The notes under the pieces: model-generated | Told to the model about the DNA's origin: nothing | What the model saw: the letters and a program-made list of their open reading frames with translations, nothing else | The model's database searches: none | Program-made: the position numbers and the translations under genes | Part shown: positions 1-8,515 of the stretch, one piece after another | How positions within the stretch are numbered: the first letter of the stretch is position 1 | Layout of the letters: each line of letters begins with the position of its first letter | Assembly (NCBI RefSeq): GCF_022012305.1 | Contig: NZ_JAKLTM010000005.1 | Location: 124,001 to 188,000, forward strand | Direction: 5' to 3' | Length of the DNA: 64,000 nucleotides | From: Ramlibacter paludis | Lineage (GTDB): Bacteria > Pseudomonadota > Gammaproteobacteria > Burkholderiales > Burkholderiaceae_C

Positions 1-1
1 G

Positions 2-478
2 ATCATCCTGCCGCGAATCATCGTCGCACTGGGCCTGTTCTACGTCCTCTCCAAGCTTGGCCTGGTCGGGTCGTCCGTTGCCCTGGCCGTGGGGCACGCC
101 GCGCTGGCGCTGCCTTTCGTGGTGATCACCGTCATGGCCACCCTCAAGTCCTATGACCGGAGGCTCGACGCGGCGGCAAGCGTACTGGGAGCGCGGACGG
201 GGGCGCGCCTGACCCGGGTGACGCTGCCGATCATCATGCCCGGTATCGTGTCGGCGTTCATCTTCGCGTTCGGCACCTCCTTCGACGACCTGACGCTGTC
301 CCTCTTCGTCAGCGGTGGCCTCTTCACCACCCTGCCGAAACAGATGTGGGATGACGCGCTGCTGAAGGTGAGCCCTTCGCTGGCCGCCGTATCGGTGCTC
401 CTGTTCGTCGGTGTACTCGCCGTGATGGCACTGAGCTTCGGGGCCCGGGCCCTGCTCACCAAGCGGCGATTCGCCTGA
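2..478 (+). CDS. ABC transporter permease, PotC-like (5' end outside window)
   Basis: This is the C-terminal part of an inner-membrane permease of the spermidine/putrescine (PotB/PotC) type; the open frame runs to the left edge, so the start is missing. The EAA-type loop that contacts the ATPase is visible (DAAASVLGA, then LP..MPG about 14 residues later). Three or so hydrophobic segments surround it, and the last residues are basic, as usual for a cytoplasmic tail. It ends 16 bases before a DadA-like oxidase on the same strand. The family assignment is good. The substrate (polyamine, amino acid or another small amine) is inferred from the amine-catabolic genes that follow. Confidence 0.85.
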   Translation: MILPRIIVALGLFYVLSKLGLVGSSVALAVGHAALALPFVVITVMATLKSYDRRLDAAASVLGARTGARLTRVTLPIIMPGIVSAFIFAFGTSFDDLTLSLFVSGGLFTTLPKQMWDDALLKVSPSLAAVSVLLFVGVLAVMALSFGARALLTKRRFA

Positions 479-494
479 GGACACTGGAAGCAAC

Positions 495-1733
495 ATGACA
501 AGAAACATCGTCGTCATTGGCGCCGGTATCGTGGGCGCGGCGTGCGCCGCGCGGCTGGTGATGGCTGGAGAACGGGTCACCATCATCGATCGGGTGGGCC
601 CCGGGGACTCCTGCTCCTTCGGCAACGCGGGCGGCCTGAGTCCAAGCATCAGCTTTCCCCTGGCCACGCCTGGCATGTACCGGCAGATCCCCGGATGGTT
701 GCTGGACCCCGATGGTCCCCTCGTGCTGTCATGGAAGCACTTGCCGGCTGCGGCCCCGTGGCTCGCACGCTTCCTGCGCGAAGGCCTCCCTGCACGCTCG
801 GAGGAGGCCGCGAAAGGCGTGCGGGCCATGATGAGGGAGACTTTCGAGGACTACGAACCGCTCTTCGAGTTCGCCAGGGCGAAGTCTCTGATCCACAGGG
901 TCGGCCAGATCTACGTCTTCAGTACCGAAGAGGGGTTCGCCAAGGAAGAAGGGGCGATCCGCGTCAGGCGCGAGCTGGGCTTTGCCCAGGAGATTCTCGA
1001 CGCGGACGCGTTGCGGCAGCATGAGCCCGACCTGGCGCCCATTTTCAAGCGAGGCGTCTTGCTGCCCACGCATGGCCATTGCTCCAATCCGCAGCGGCTG
1101 GTGCAACTGCTGGTGGAGGCATGCGTTGCGGCCGGTGCGCGCTTCGAGCGCGACAGCGTCGTGGGTATCGAGATCGACGGCCAGGGCGCAAAGGTGAGCG
1201 GGACGACGAGCAGCTACCGGGCGGACCACGTGGTTCTTGCGGGAGGCATCTGGTCCAACGACCTGATCCGCCCCTTCGGCGCCTCGGTGCCGCTGGAAAG
1301 CCACCGCGGCTACCACATCCAGGTACCCTACGGAGGCGTGCGGCCGACCCGAAACGTCGCCTGGTCCGAAATGAAAACGTTGGCCACGCCCATGGACGGC
1401 GGCATCCGGATCGCGGGCACGGCCGAAATGGCCGGGGTGGAGCCTCCCCCGACTGCCAGGCGCTTCGAGCTGCTGCGCCAGCTCGGTCGCCAGATCTACC
1501 CGGCGCTGGACACGACAGCCGCTTCGGAGTGGATGGGGCACCGCCCCTGTACGCCGGACTCGCTGCCGGTGCTTGGCGCAGTAAGGGGCGCGCCCCGGAT
1601 CATCTGCGCATTCGGGCACGGGCACATCGGCCTTTCCGGAGCCGCGTACACCGGGCGCGTGATCCAGCAAGTGGTCGCGGGCACCGCAGACCAGGAAGAA
1701 TTGAAGCGCTTTTCGCATGACAGATTTAACTAA
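495..1733 (+). CDS. FAD-dependent D-amino-acid dehydrogenase-like oxidoreductase (DadA family)
   Basis: The 412-residue protein begins with a dinucleotide-binding motif (VVIGAGIVGAACA, residues about 5-17) followed by the acidic end of strand two (IID). It ends with the typical DAO C-terminal stretch (GHGHIGLSGAAYTG). The length fits DadA-type dehydrogenases of about 410-430 residues. Family members oxidise amines or D-amino acids to imines and pass electrons to the respiratory chain. The imine product would suit the RidA homologue encoded just downstream. It lies between an ABC permease and a GntR regulator, whose possible upstream start would overlap its 3' end. The exact substrate cannot be read from the sequence. 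Confidence 0.85.
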   Translation: MTRNIVVIGAGIVGAACAARLVMAGERVTIIDRVGPGDSCSFGNAGGLSPSISFPLATPGMYRQIPGWLLDPDGPLVLSWKHLPAAAPWLARFLREGLPARSEEAAKGVRAMMRETFEDYEPLFEFARAKSLIHRVGQIYVFSTEEGFAKEEGAIRVRRELGFAQEILDADALRQHEPDLAPIFKRGVLLPTHGHCSNPQRLVQLLVEACVAAGARFERDSVVGIEIDGQGAKVSGTTSSYRADHVVLAGGIWSNDLIRPFGASVPLESHRGYHIQVPYGGVRPTRNVAWSEMKTLATPMDGGIRIAGTAEMAGVEPPPTARRFELLRQLGRQIYPALDTTAASEWMGHRPCTPDSLPVLGAVRGAPRIICAFGHGHIGLSGAAYTGRVIQQVVAGTADQEELKRFSHDRFN

Positions 1734-1746
1734 CGGTAGGCGGGAC

Positions 1747-2454
1747 ATGTTCGAATCGTCACTCTCCCCGGGAAATGCAGTGGACGAAAGCGGCACCCTG
1801 CAGGAGCGCCTCTTCGACGACCTGAAGCGCAAGATCATCACTTGCGAGTTGCGACCCGGCGCCGACGTGTCGGAAGCCATGGTGGCCGAAACCTACGGCC
1901 TGTCGAAGGCACCGGTGCGCAGCGCACTGGCGCGGCTGAAGGAAGCGGGCTGGCTCCAGAGCCTGCCGCGCCGGCGGCACGTTGTCGCGCCGCTCACGAT
2001 CAAGGACGTGGACGAGATTTACAACGCCCGTGCCTTGATCGAGCCGGAGACAGCACGCCTGGCCGCTGGCCACGTGTCGAAATCCTATTTGCAAGCCCTG
2101 AACGGTGCGTGCGTTCGTGCCTACGACCTGGACGACGAAGAGGCCAAGCGCGAATTTCTCCTCGCCAACTCGGCCTTCCACGTCGGCATCGCCAAGGCTT
2201 GCGGCAACAGCCGGCTTGCCAACATGCTGGGACAACTGCACGAAGAGTCATTGCGGGTGCTGTACCTGAGCGTCAGCGCAGTTCAGCGTTCCGAGGCGTG
2301 GCGAACCGGGCACAACTCCATCATGGAGACGCTCCTCAACGGCGACGGTGAAGCGGCCGCTCGCGAAACGCTGGAAGGCATCGAGCGCAGTCGCGCATCC
2401 GTGTTGGCAGTCCTGCAGCACAACCGGGACCAGTTCGGAATCACGGCGAAGTAG
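1747..2454 (+). CDS. GntR-family transcriptional regulator (FadR/FCD subfamily)
   Basis: The N-terminal winged helix is seen at about residues 15-80 (LFDDLKRKIITCELRPG, then an AETYGLSKAPVRSAL recognition region). It is followed by an FCD-type all-helical ligand domain with the usual acidic/His pattern (NARALIEPETARLAA, later FHVGIAKACGNSRL). Such proteins usually repress a neighbouring catabolic operon and release DNA when they bind the pathway substrate. The start at 1747 has a purine-rich GGTAGG about 8 bases upstream. An in-frame ATG at 1717 would overlap the preceding gene by 17 bases and add ten residues. The position inside the amine-catabolic cluster suggests local control. Confidence 0.88.
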   Translation: MFESSLSPGNAVDESGTLQERLFDDLKRKIITCELRPGADVSEAMVAETYGLSKAPVRSALARLKEAGWLQSLPRRRHVVAPLTIKDVDEIYNARALIEPETARLAAGHVSKSYLQALNGACVRAYDLDDEEAKREFLLANSAFHVGIAKACGNSRLANMLGQLHEESLRVLYLSVSAVQRSEAWRTGHNSIMETLLNGDGEAAARETLEGIERSRASVLAVLQHNRDQFGITAK

Positions 2455-2527
2455 CGCGCCGACCGCAAGAAAAAATCTTCCTGGCCCCGCGGCCAGGTCA
2501 GCTTCCTCACCTCCAAATCATCTAATC

Positions 2528-2890
2528 ATGAATCACGACATCAAGCGCATCAACGTCGGCCCCCGTTTGTCGGACGTCAGCATCTTCAACAAGGTGGCCT
2601 ATCTCGCCGGACAGGTGCCCAAGGAGACCGTCGACCTGGGAATCAAGGAGCAGACCGCCGAAGTCCTGGCCACGATCGACGGACTGCTGGCGCAAGCGGG
2701 CAGCCACAAGAGCCGCATCCTGACCTGCCAGATCTTCCTGAAGGACATCGCCCAGATCGCAGAGATGAATTCCGTCTGGCTGCAATGGATTCCGGAAGGG
2801 CACACCCCGTCTCGCGCCACGGTGCAGGCCACGATGGGCAATCCGAAGTGGTCGGTCGAGATCGTGCTCGCTGCCGCCCTGGAAGACTGA
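2528..2890 (+). CDS. RidA family (YjgF/YER057c/UK114) enamine/imine deaminase
   Basis: A 120-residue protein with the family's usual length and layout: VAYLAGQVP near residue 25, a central [17 protein letters not shown] helix, and SRATVQA near residue 97, whose Arg normally binds the substrate carboxylate. RidA proteins hydrolyse reactive enamines and imines to keto acids and ammonia. The upstream in-frame codons from 2348 overlap the GntR gene and look non-coding, so the ATG at 2528 is used. With a DadA-like oxidase two genes upstream, it probably clears an imine intermediate of this pathway. Subfamily is not resolved. Confidence 0.87.
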   Translation: MNHDIKRINVGPRLSDVSIFNKVAYLAGQVPKETVDLGIKEQTAEVLATIDGLLAQAGSHKSRILTCQIFLKDIAQIAEMNSVWLQWIPEGHTPSRATVQATMGNPKWSVEIVLAAALED

Positions 2891-2915
2891 TCAACACCCC
2901 CGCCGAAGGAACGTC

Positions 2916-4223
2916 ATGGCCTACTCCCTGAAATCCCCCACGACCAAGCCGTCCGGCGAGGCCGACACCACCCATGTCCGCAAGACCGTCGAAGGCATGT
3001 TGAAGGACATCTCGACGCGCGGCATGGACGCCGTGCGCGACTATTCGAAGAAGTTCGACAAGTGGGATCCGGCCAGCTTCCGCCTGACCGACGCCCAGAT
3101 CCAGGAATGCCTCGCTCAACTGACGCCGAGGGAGATCGAGGACATCAAGTTCGCGCAGACACAGGTGCGCAATTTCGCCCAACACCAGCGTGAAGCGATC
3201 CGCGACATCGAAGTGGAAACCCTGCCCGGCGTCGTCCTTGGCCACAAGAACATTCCCGTGCAATCCGTCGGCTGCTACATCCCGAGCGGCAAGTATCCGC
3301 TCGTGGCCTCGGCGCACATGGGCGTGGTCACCGCCAAGGTCGCCGGCGTACCGCGCGTGATTGCCGTCTCGCCCCCTTACGAAGGCCGCCCGAGTCCGGC
3401 GGTCATCGCCGCCATCCACCTGGCGGGCGCCGACGAGATCTACTGCATCGGCGGCGTCCAGGCTGTTGCCGCCATGGCCATGGGAGTCGGCGAATTCCCG
3501 CAGGTGGACATGATCGTGGGTCCCGGCAACGCTTATGTGGCCGAGGCCAAGCGTCAACTGTTCGGCCGGATCGGCATCGACCTGGTCGCCGGGCCGACGG
3601 AAACCCTGGTCATTGCCGATGACACGGTCGACGGTGAACTGGTGGCGACCGACCTGCTGGGCCAGGCCGAACACGGACCCACGTCACCTGCCGTGCTCGT
3701 GACCACCTCGGAGAAGCTGGCGAGGGACACAATGGCCCAGATCGAAGTGCTGCTCGGGAAGCTGGACACGGCGCCCATCGCCCGCACCGCCTGGGAAAAC
3801 TACGGTGAAATCATCGTCTGCAATTCCGACGAAGAGATGGTGCGCGAAGGTGACCGCATTGCCTCGGAGCATGTGCAGGTCATGACCAAGAACCCCGACT
3901 TCTTCCTGCAGAACATGCGCAACTACGGGGCGCTGTTTCTCGGGGAGCGGACCAATGTGGCGTATGGCGACAAGGTCATCGGGACGAACCATACGCTGCC
4001 GACCTCGGGTGCGGCGCGGTATACCGGCGGGCTGTGGGTCGGCAAGTTCCTGAAGACGTGCACGTACCAACGTGTCCTCACCGACGCGGCGTCGTCGATG
4101 ATCGGCGAATATTGTTCCCGCCTTTGCGCGCTCGAGCATTTCACCGGCCACGGCGAGCAGGCCAACATCCGTGTGCGGCGCTATGGCCACAAGCAAGTGC
4201 CATTCGGAGCGGCGGCCACCTGA
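2916..4223 (+). CDS. histidinol-dehydrogenase-like zinc alcohol dehydrogenase (catabolic paralogue)
   Basis: The 435-residue protein covers the whole HisD fold. Visible signatures are [12 protein letters not shown], the [11 protein letters not shown] nucleotide region, QAEHG (the Gln/His zinc ligands), EH in SEHVQV (the catalytic pair), and a C-terminal E..xxxH (EHFTGH) zinc motif. Biosynthetic HisD oxidises L-histidinol to histidine with two NAD+, but no other his gene is near. Catabolic paralogues such as sulfopropanediol dehydrogenase (HpsN) oxidise other alcohols to acids. In this cluster it probably turns an amino alcohol or hydroxy substrate into a carboxylate. The fold and chemistry are secure; the substrate is unknown. 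Confidence 0.85.
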   Translation: MAYSLKSPTTKPSGEADTTHVRKTVEGMLKDISTRGMDAVRDYSKKFDKWDPASFRLTDAQIQECLAQLTPREIEDIKFAQTQVRNFAQHQREAIRDIEVETLPGVVLGHKNIPVQSVGCYIPSGKYPLVASAHMGVVTAKVAGVPRVIAVSPPYEGRPSPAVIAAIHLAGADEIYCIGGVQAVAAMAMGVGEFPQVDMIVGPGNAYVAEAKRQLFGRIGIDLVAGPTETLVIADDTVDGELVATDLLGQAEHGPTSPAVLVTTSEKLARDTMAQIEVLLGKLDTAPIARTAWENYGEIIVCNSDEEMVREGDRIASEHVQVMTKNPDFFLQNMRNYGALFLGERTNVAYGDKVIGTNHTLPTSGAARYTGGLWVGKFLKTCTYQRVLTDAASSMIGEYCSRLCALEHFTGHGEQANIRVRRYGHKQVPFGAAAT

Positions 4224-4247
4224 CCCGAATTCCCCCGCGAGAGTCCT

Positions 4248-5639
4248 ATGACAAGCCACATGCGAATTGAACGTGACTTCCTCGGGGAGAGGCATATTCC
4301 GGGCGACGCCTATTGGGGGATTCATACAGCCCGCGCCGTCGAGAACTTTCCGATTTCGGGGACGGCGATCTCCGCGATGCCGGAACTCATTCGGGGATTT
4401 GCCTTCGTCAAGAAGGCTGCTGCTCAAGCCAACTTCGAGTTCGGAATCCTGGATCGCGAGCGGTGTGCGGCAATTTGTGCGGCCTGCGAGCTCCTGATCG
4501 CTGGGCGGTTCCAGGACCAGTTCATCGTGGACGTCATCCAGGGAGGCGCAGGCACCTCGACCAACATGAACGTCAACGAGGTGCTCGCCAATCTCGCGCT
4601 CGAGCACCTCTGGCAGGAAAAGGGACGGTATGACCTGCTGCATCCGAACGACCACGTCAATGCCTCCCAAAGCACGAACGACACCTACCCGACTGCAGTT
4701 CGCCTGGGGCTGTGGATGGGCATCGGTCGCTTGCTCGACGCGATGCGGGTGGCGCGGCAAGCCTTCGAGCGAAAGGCGGAGGAGTTCGACAGCATCTTGA
4801 AGATCGGTCGTACCCAACTTCAAGATGCGGTTCCGATGACCTTGGGCCAGGAGTTTTCTGCGTACGCGGTGATGCTGGAAGAGGACGAAGCCAGGCTGCG
4901 GGAGGCTCGTGCACTTATCCAGGAAATCAACATGGGCGCCACGGCTGTCGGCACTGGCATCAATGCACCACCAGGTTACGCGGACCTGGTCTGCGAGCTG
5001 ATTGCCAAGGAGTCCGGTGTGCCGGTGAAGAAGGCCAGGAATCTCGTCGAGGCAACGCAGGACACGGGTGCCTTCGTGCAACTCTCCGGGGTGCTGAAGC
5101 GGGTTGCGACAAAGCTTTCCAAGACCTGCAACGACCTGCGGCTGCTTTCGAGCGGACCGCAGGCGGGCTTTGGCGATATCCGTTTGCCTGCTCGACAGGC
5201 AGGCTCGTCGATCATGCCTGGCAAGGTCAATCCCGTCATACCGGAAGTGGTGAATCAAGTGGCATTCGAGGTGATAGGCAACGACTTGACTGTGACGATG
5301 GCCTCGGAGGCAGGTCAGCTCCAACTGAACGCCTTTGAACCCATCATCGGCTGGAGTTTGTTCAAGAGCATCGATCATCTAGCGAACGCCTGCCTGACCT
5401 TGGCGAGCCACTGCGTCGATGGCATCGAGGCCAACGTGGAGCTGCTTGCGCGTCGCGTGCGCGAATCCGCGACTTTCGCTACAGCACTGAATCCCCTCAT
5501 CGGTTACGAGCGAGCCGCGTTGATTGCCAAGACCGCTGTGGCGAACGGTGTATCCATCGATCAAGTTGCCCTGGAGCTCGGGATTCTGACCAAGGAACAG
5601 CTCGATGCCGTCCTAATCCCCAATCGACTCAGCAACTGA
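4248..5639 (+). CDS. aspartate ammonia-lyase-like enzyme (fumarase/aspartase superfamily)
   Basis: The 463-residue protein has the three conserved superfamily regions: TSTNMNVNEVLAN (about residue 103), NDHVNASQSTND (about 133) and the signature loop GSSIMPGKVNP (about 322), which holds the catalytic serine. Length and motifs fit aspartase, which reversibly removes ammonia from aspartate to give fumarate. It follows the HisD-like gene by 24 bases on the same strand, so it is likely in the same operon. A second ATG at 4260 is also possible. Because the cluster is not a standard aspartate operon, the natural substrate could be a substituted aspartate. Confidence 0.87.
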   Translation: MTSHMRIERDFLGERHIPGDAYWGIHTARAVENFPISGTAISAMPELIRGFAFVKKAAAQANFEFGILDRERCAAICAACELLIAGRFQDQFIVDVIQGGAGTSTNMNVNEVLANLALEHLWQEKGRYDLLHPNDHVNASQSTNDTYPTAVRLGLWMGIGRLLDAMRVARQAFERKAEEFDSILKIGRTQLQDAVPMTLGQEFSAYAVMLEEDEARLREARALIQEINMGATAVGTGINAPPGYADLVCELIAKESGVPVKKARNLVEATQDTGAFVQLSGVLKRVATKLSKTCNDLRLLSSGPQAGFGDIRLPARQAGSSIMPGKVNPVIPEVVNQVAFEVIGNDLTVTMASEAGQLQLNAFEPIIGWSLFKSIDHLANACLTLASHCVDGIEANVELLARRVRESATFATALNPLIGYERAALIAKTAVANGVSIDQVALELGILTKEQLDAVLIPNRLSN

Positions 5640-5825
5640 AGCGCAATTTGCCGTGTCTTGGGAACGGTCTATGGCTGTCGTACTTACGGTCGGCCGCCCC
5701 TCTCCCAGCCATCAAATATTCCTGGATCTGGGGCTTGCGTGGCCCCGGCCCAAGCCTCGCCGCATCCAGCGCGGGGAGCCCCTCCGTATCCGTTGCTCCC
5801 AGGAAACCGGCAAGACGGAGTGACA
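5640..5825. other. intergenic region before the first sigma/cupin pair
   Basis: A 186-base gap separates the catabolic cluster from the stress-regulation block. No gene, repeat or clear intrinsic terminator was found in it. A promoter for the short sigma-like gene must lie here or upstream, but no match to the motif shared by the promoters at 6569 and 10420 was seen. Confidence 0.5.
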
Positions 5826-6101
5826 GTGAACCAGGAGATGGAAGGCGAACCCAGCGCGTGGGCGGCGTTGCTGGCCCGGGCCGCGCAAGGTGACGTGGAT
5901 GCATTCGAGGACTTCTACCTGCGGTCGGCGCCTTGGTCGCTGGCGCTGGCGCGGCAACTGGTGGGCGAGGGCGAAGCAGAGGAGTTCATGGCTTCCCTCT
6001 ACCTCCAGGCCTGGCAGCATGCGGCCAGCTTCGATCACGCGCGCATGGCGGCCTGCGACTGGCTGGACGCGCTCGCCCGCCGCCTGGCGGCCATGCGGTG
6101 A
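5826..6101 (+). CDS. short sigma-70 region 2-only protein
   Basis: About 91 residues encode only the core-binding region 2 of an ECF-type sigma factor: DAFEDFYLRSAPWSLALARQ, then EEFMASLYLQAWQHAASFD and a final WLDALARRLAAM. The matching segments of the full ECF gene at 6628 align closely (AFEELYDKTARVLLAHVRR; VLTEVFLQVWHNLAAFD), but here the frame stops where the linker and region 4 should begin. Start codons are GTG 5826 or ATG 5838; both are weakly placed. It is followed at 33 bases by a cupin gene. It may be a degraded copy or a protein that binds RNA polymerase or the cupin without recognising a -35 element. Confidence 0.65.
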   Translation: MNQEMEGEPSAWAALLARAAQGDVDAFEDFYLRSAPWSLALARQLVGEGEAEEFMASLYLQAWQHAASFDHARMAACDWLDALARRLAAMR

Positions 6102-6134
6102 TCGGCCCGGGTTTATCATGACCCGAGCCCGACC

Positions 6135-6551
6135 ATGAGCAACGAACCTGGCAACCCCGTCGACGACAGCCTGATCCAGCGCGTGCGCCGCAGGGTGCTG
6201 GATCGCGTCGCCCATGACGTGGTGGCGCAGCACCTGACCGTGCGCGGCGGCGCCGAAGGCTGGCAGCCGTTCCTGCCCGGCATCCGCTGCAAGGTGCTAT
6301 ACGAGCAGGCCGGCACCCTCTCGTACCTGCTGGAGCTCGCCCCCGGCGCGGTGCTGCCGGGGCACCGCCATTCGCAGGACGAAGAGTGCCTGGTGCTGCG
6401 CGGCCGGCTGCGCATCGGCGACCAGCTCGTGGTCGAGGAAGGCGACTTCCACGTCGGCCTGGCCGGCGTGCTGCATGCGCCCATCACCACCGACGCCGGC
6501 GCGCTGATCTTCCTGCGCGGCGCGGCGCCGGATGGCCGCGAATGCATCTAG
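6135..6551 (+). CDS. cupin-domain protein, ChrR-like anti-sigma candidate
   Basis: The 138-residue protein has a C-terminal cupin barrel with the metal-binding pattern H-x-H-(5)-E (HRHSQDEECLVLRG, about residues 76-89) and a later His (LHAP). An N-terminal helix rich in Arg (VRRRVLDRVAHDVV) precedes it. ChrR proteins hold a zinc anti-sigma domain plus a cupin and restrain their ECF partner until oxidative or singlet-oxygen stress. This protein lacks an obvious HxxxCxxC zinc motif, so only the cupin half is clear. Its pairing with a sigma-like gene immediately upstream, repeated by the next pair, supports the anti-sigma guess. Confidence 0.75.
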   Translation: MSNEPGNPVDDSLIQRVRRRVLDRVAHDVVAQHLTVRGGAEGWQPFLPGIRCKVLYEQAGTLSYLLELAPGAVLPGHRHSQDEECLVLRGRLRIGDQLVVEEGDFHVGLAGVLHAPITTDAGALIFLRGAAPDGRECI

Positions 6552-6568
6552 GCGAAACAACGCGCATT

Positions 6569-6604
6569 CGTCTTACAGGCTGGGGTGGTGGCGCGACCTA
6601 GAGT
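6569..6604 (+). promoter_or_regulatory. candidate ECF promoter upstream of the full sigma gene
   Basis: The nine bases CGTCTTACA (6569-6577) lie about 50 bases before the sigma start at 6628, with a CCTAGA-like element near 6597-6602. A nearly identical nine-mer, CGTCCTACA, lies on the minus strand (10420 to 10412) at a similar distance before the DUF4331 gene. The match suggests autoregulation by this sigma factor. It rests on two sites read by eye. Confidence 0.35.
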
Positions 6605-6627
6605 CGGCGTCTGGCGAGGGAAGCGAC

Positions 6628-7284
6628 ATGCAGGATTGCCCGGAGACAGGTGCCTCTCCCGTGCGCGCAGCGCAGTGGGAAGAGGAGAACCGTTGCCTGG
6701 CGACGCTGATCGCCTCCGCGCGGGCCGGCAGCACGAGCGCCTTCGAAGAGCTCTACGACAAGACGGCCCGGGTGCTGCTCGCGCATGTGCGGCGGCTCGT
6801 GGTCGACGGCCAGGCCGAGGACGTGCTCACCGAGGTCTTCCTGCAGGTCTGGCACAACCTCGCCGCGTTCGATGCGAACCGCGGTCCCGTGATGGTGTGG
6901 CTGCGCGTCATCGCCACCAGCCGCGCCCTGGACCACCTGCGGCAGGACAAGCGGAACGCCGCCCGCATCACGCCGGTCGACGACACCCTCGATGACATTC
7001 CCGATCCGGCCGACGGCCCCGAGCAACTCTTTGCACGCGCGCAGGATGCACGGCTGGTGCACCTGTCGCTGGCCGGCGCTTCGCTCAGCGCGCACGAGCG
7101 CACGGTGGTCGGGCTTGCCTACTTCCGCGAGCGCACGCAGCAGGAGATTGCCAGCACCATGGGCCTTCCGCTGGGCACCGTGAAATCCATCATGCAGCGT
7201 GCCCAGGAGAAGCTGCGCGCGCGTTTCATCGCGTGTTCCGCGCCCGCCGCCAAGGCCGCCGTGGAACCGAGGGCGGCCGCATGA
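6628..7284 (+). CDS. ECF RNA polymerase sigma factor (region 2 and region 4 present)
   Basis: The 218-residue protein carries region 2 (AFEELYDKTARVLLAHV, then VFLQVWHNLAAFDANRG and WLRVIATSRALDHLR, about residues 35-115). Region 4 follows at about 150-205 (LSAHERTVVGLAYFRERTQQEIA, then GTVKSIMQRAQEKLR). The start at 6628 has a GAGGGAAG ribosome site 7 bases upstream; the in-frame ATG at 6532 lies in the previous cupin gene. It overlaps the next cupin gene by four bases (ATGA), the normal arrangement for a sigma factor and its anti-sigma. It probably answers oxidative or envelope stress and may drive its own operon. Confidence 0.9.
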   Translation: MQDCPETGASPVRAAQWEEENRCLATLIASARAGSTSAFEELYDKTARVLLAHVRRLVVDGQAEDVLTEVFLQVWHNLAAFDANRGPVMVWLRVIATSRALDHLRQDKRNAARITPVDDTLDDIPDPADGPEQLFARAQDARLVHLSLAGASLSAHERTVVGLAYFRERTQQEIASTMGLPLGTVKSIMQRAQEKLRARFIACSAPAAKAAVEPRAAA

Positions 7285-7685
7285 GGCATCCCGGCTTCCA
7301 GTCCGCGCCGCGCGACGACGATGCGGCCCTGCTCGCGCGCGTGCGGGCCCGCGTGCTCGCGACGATCCGCACCCACGCAGCGCCGAAGGAGACGGTGCGG
7401 GCCGGCCAGGGCGGCTGGGAAGTGCTGTCGCCGGGCGTAGAGCGCAAGTTGCTGGCGCGCGATGGTGACTCCGAATGCGCGCTGGTACGACTCGCGCCCG
7501 GCGCCTCCGTCGCGGCCCACCTGCACGCCATGGGAGAGGAATGCCTGGTGCTGGAAGGCAGCTTCACGATCGCGCCGGACCTGGTGCTGTGTGCCGGCGA
7601 CTTCCACGTGGCGCGCAAGGGCAGCGCGCACGGCGCCGTCCACAGCGAAGCGGGCGCCCTGCTCTACCTGCGCACCTGCGCCTGA
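7281..7685 (+). CDS. cupin-domain protein, ChrR-like anti-sigma candidate (second copy)
   Basis: This 134-residue protein is clearly related to the cupin at 6135. Both have an Arg-rich start (LLARVRARVLATI), GGWE/GWQ..L.PG, a cupin motif (HLHAMGEECLVLEG, about residues 76-89), and GDFHV followed by GALLYLR. The ATG at 7281 overlaps the sigma stop (ATGA), implying translational coupling. The sequence suggests a metal-binding cupin that senses a small molecule or an oxidant and controls the sigma factor. No separate zinc-finger anti-sigma domain is visible. Confidence 0.78.
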   Translation: MRHPGFQSAPRDDDAALLARVRARVLATIRTHAAPKETVRAGQGGWEVLSPGVERKLLARDGDSECALVRLAPGASVAAHLHAMGEECLVLEGSFTIAPDLVLCAGDFHVARKGSAHGAVHSEAGALLYLRTCA

Positions 7686-7697
7686 CGCGCCGGGGCT

Positions 7698-8507
7698 TCA
7701 GTCGCCCGCGGCCGAAAAGGTCAGGTTGCCCCAGTAACTGTCCCAATCGAAGTCGTTCGTGCCCTCGGCCGGGATCATGTGGACCACGCTCGCCATCCAG
7801 GTTCCCGCATGCGGCAGCGCGAAGGCGACCCGTCCCTGCGCATCGGTGACCTGCTGCTCTCGCGCCAGCGCCGCCGCTTCGTGGTGCCAGATCTTCACCA
7901 GCGCGCCCGCGAGCGGGGCGCCGTCGAACAGCACCTGGAAGCCCATGGGCGCGGCGCCTGCGGCCAGCGACTCATTCACCGGAACGATCTCCAGCCGCTG
8001 GCCGGTGCGCCGGGTGAAGGCGGCATCGGCGACGTCGCCGATGCGCACCAGCGCCTTGACGTTGCGGCGGTAGCGCTCGCGCCCGGGCTTCGCGCTCATG
8101 CCCGTGCGCTCGCGCGCCGCCAGCACGGACAGCAGGCCCTCGTCGCGCAGGTAGGCATTGAACTTGTCGGCCTCCAGCACGATCGCGCTGGGATGCGTGT
8201 CCAGCGCGAACACGTAGCCGCCGGGACGCGCGATGCGGATGCTGTGCGCCACGATGGCGCCATCGGCCGGCACGCGCGCCAGCAGGTCGATGTTCGCCCC
8301 GGACGTCAGCATGCGAAAACGCGCGACGAGCGCGCGCGAGAAGGGCTGCGGATCGCCCTGGAAATCCACGCCCACGGCCAGCGCGAGCCGCAAGGGCGCG
8401 CCCGGCGGCGGCCGGAAGTCGTCCGGCAGCATCCAGAACTCGTGCCCTTGCGCCACGACCGCCGCGCAGCAAAGCGCAGCGGCCAGCCAGGCGCGCAACT
8501 TGCGCAC
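7698..8507 (-). CDS. DUF4198 family periplasmic protein
   Basis: About 269 residues from a GTG at 8507. A signal peptide is present (basic start, then WLAAALCCAAVVAQG), and the mature protein begins with HEFWMLPDDF, the typical opening of DUF4198 proteins. A C-terminal Ig-like part follows (GAPLAGALVKIWHHE, then TDAQGRVAFALPHAGTWMASVVHM). DUF4198 members are often found beside metal or TonB-type uptake genes, but no function is settled. The stop of the lipoprotein gene lies 9 bases upstream, with GAGCGGGG as ribosome site, so the pair is co-transcribed with the DUF4331 gene. It ends 12 bases from the convergent cupin gene. Confidence 0.75.
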   Translation of the reverse strand: MRKLRAWLAAALCCAAVVAQGHEFWMLPDDFRPPPGAPLRLALAVGVDFQGDPQPFSRALVARFRMLTSGANIDLLARVPADGAIVAHSIRIARPGGYVFALDTHPSAIVLEADKFNAYLRDEGLLSVLAARERTGMSAKPGRERYRRNVKALVRIGDVADAAFTRRTGQRLEIVPVNESLAAGAAPMGFQVLFDGAPLAGALVKIWHHEAAALAREQQVTDAQGRVAFALPHAGTWMASVVHMIPAEGTNDFDWDSYWGNLTFSAAGD

Positions 8508-8515
8508 CGCCCCGC

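Noticed and set aside
2348..2527. N-terminal extension of the RidA gene
   Set aside because: The extra 60 codons overlap the GntR gene and have shadow composition; the ATG at 2528 gives the normal family length.
3684..5378. Long minus-strand open frame of 564 codons
   Set aside because: It lies opposite the HisD-like and aspartase-like genes, has no family signature, and is rich in His, Arg and Leu as expected for shadows in GC-rich DNA.
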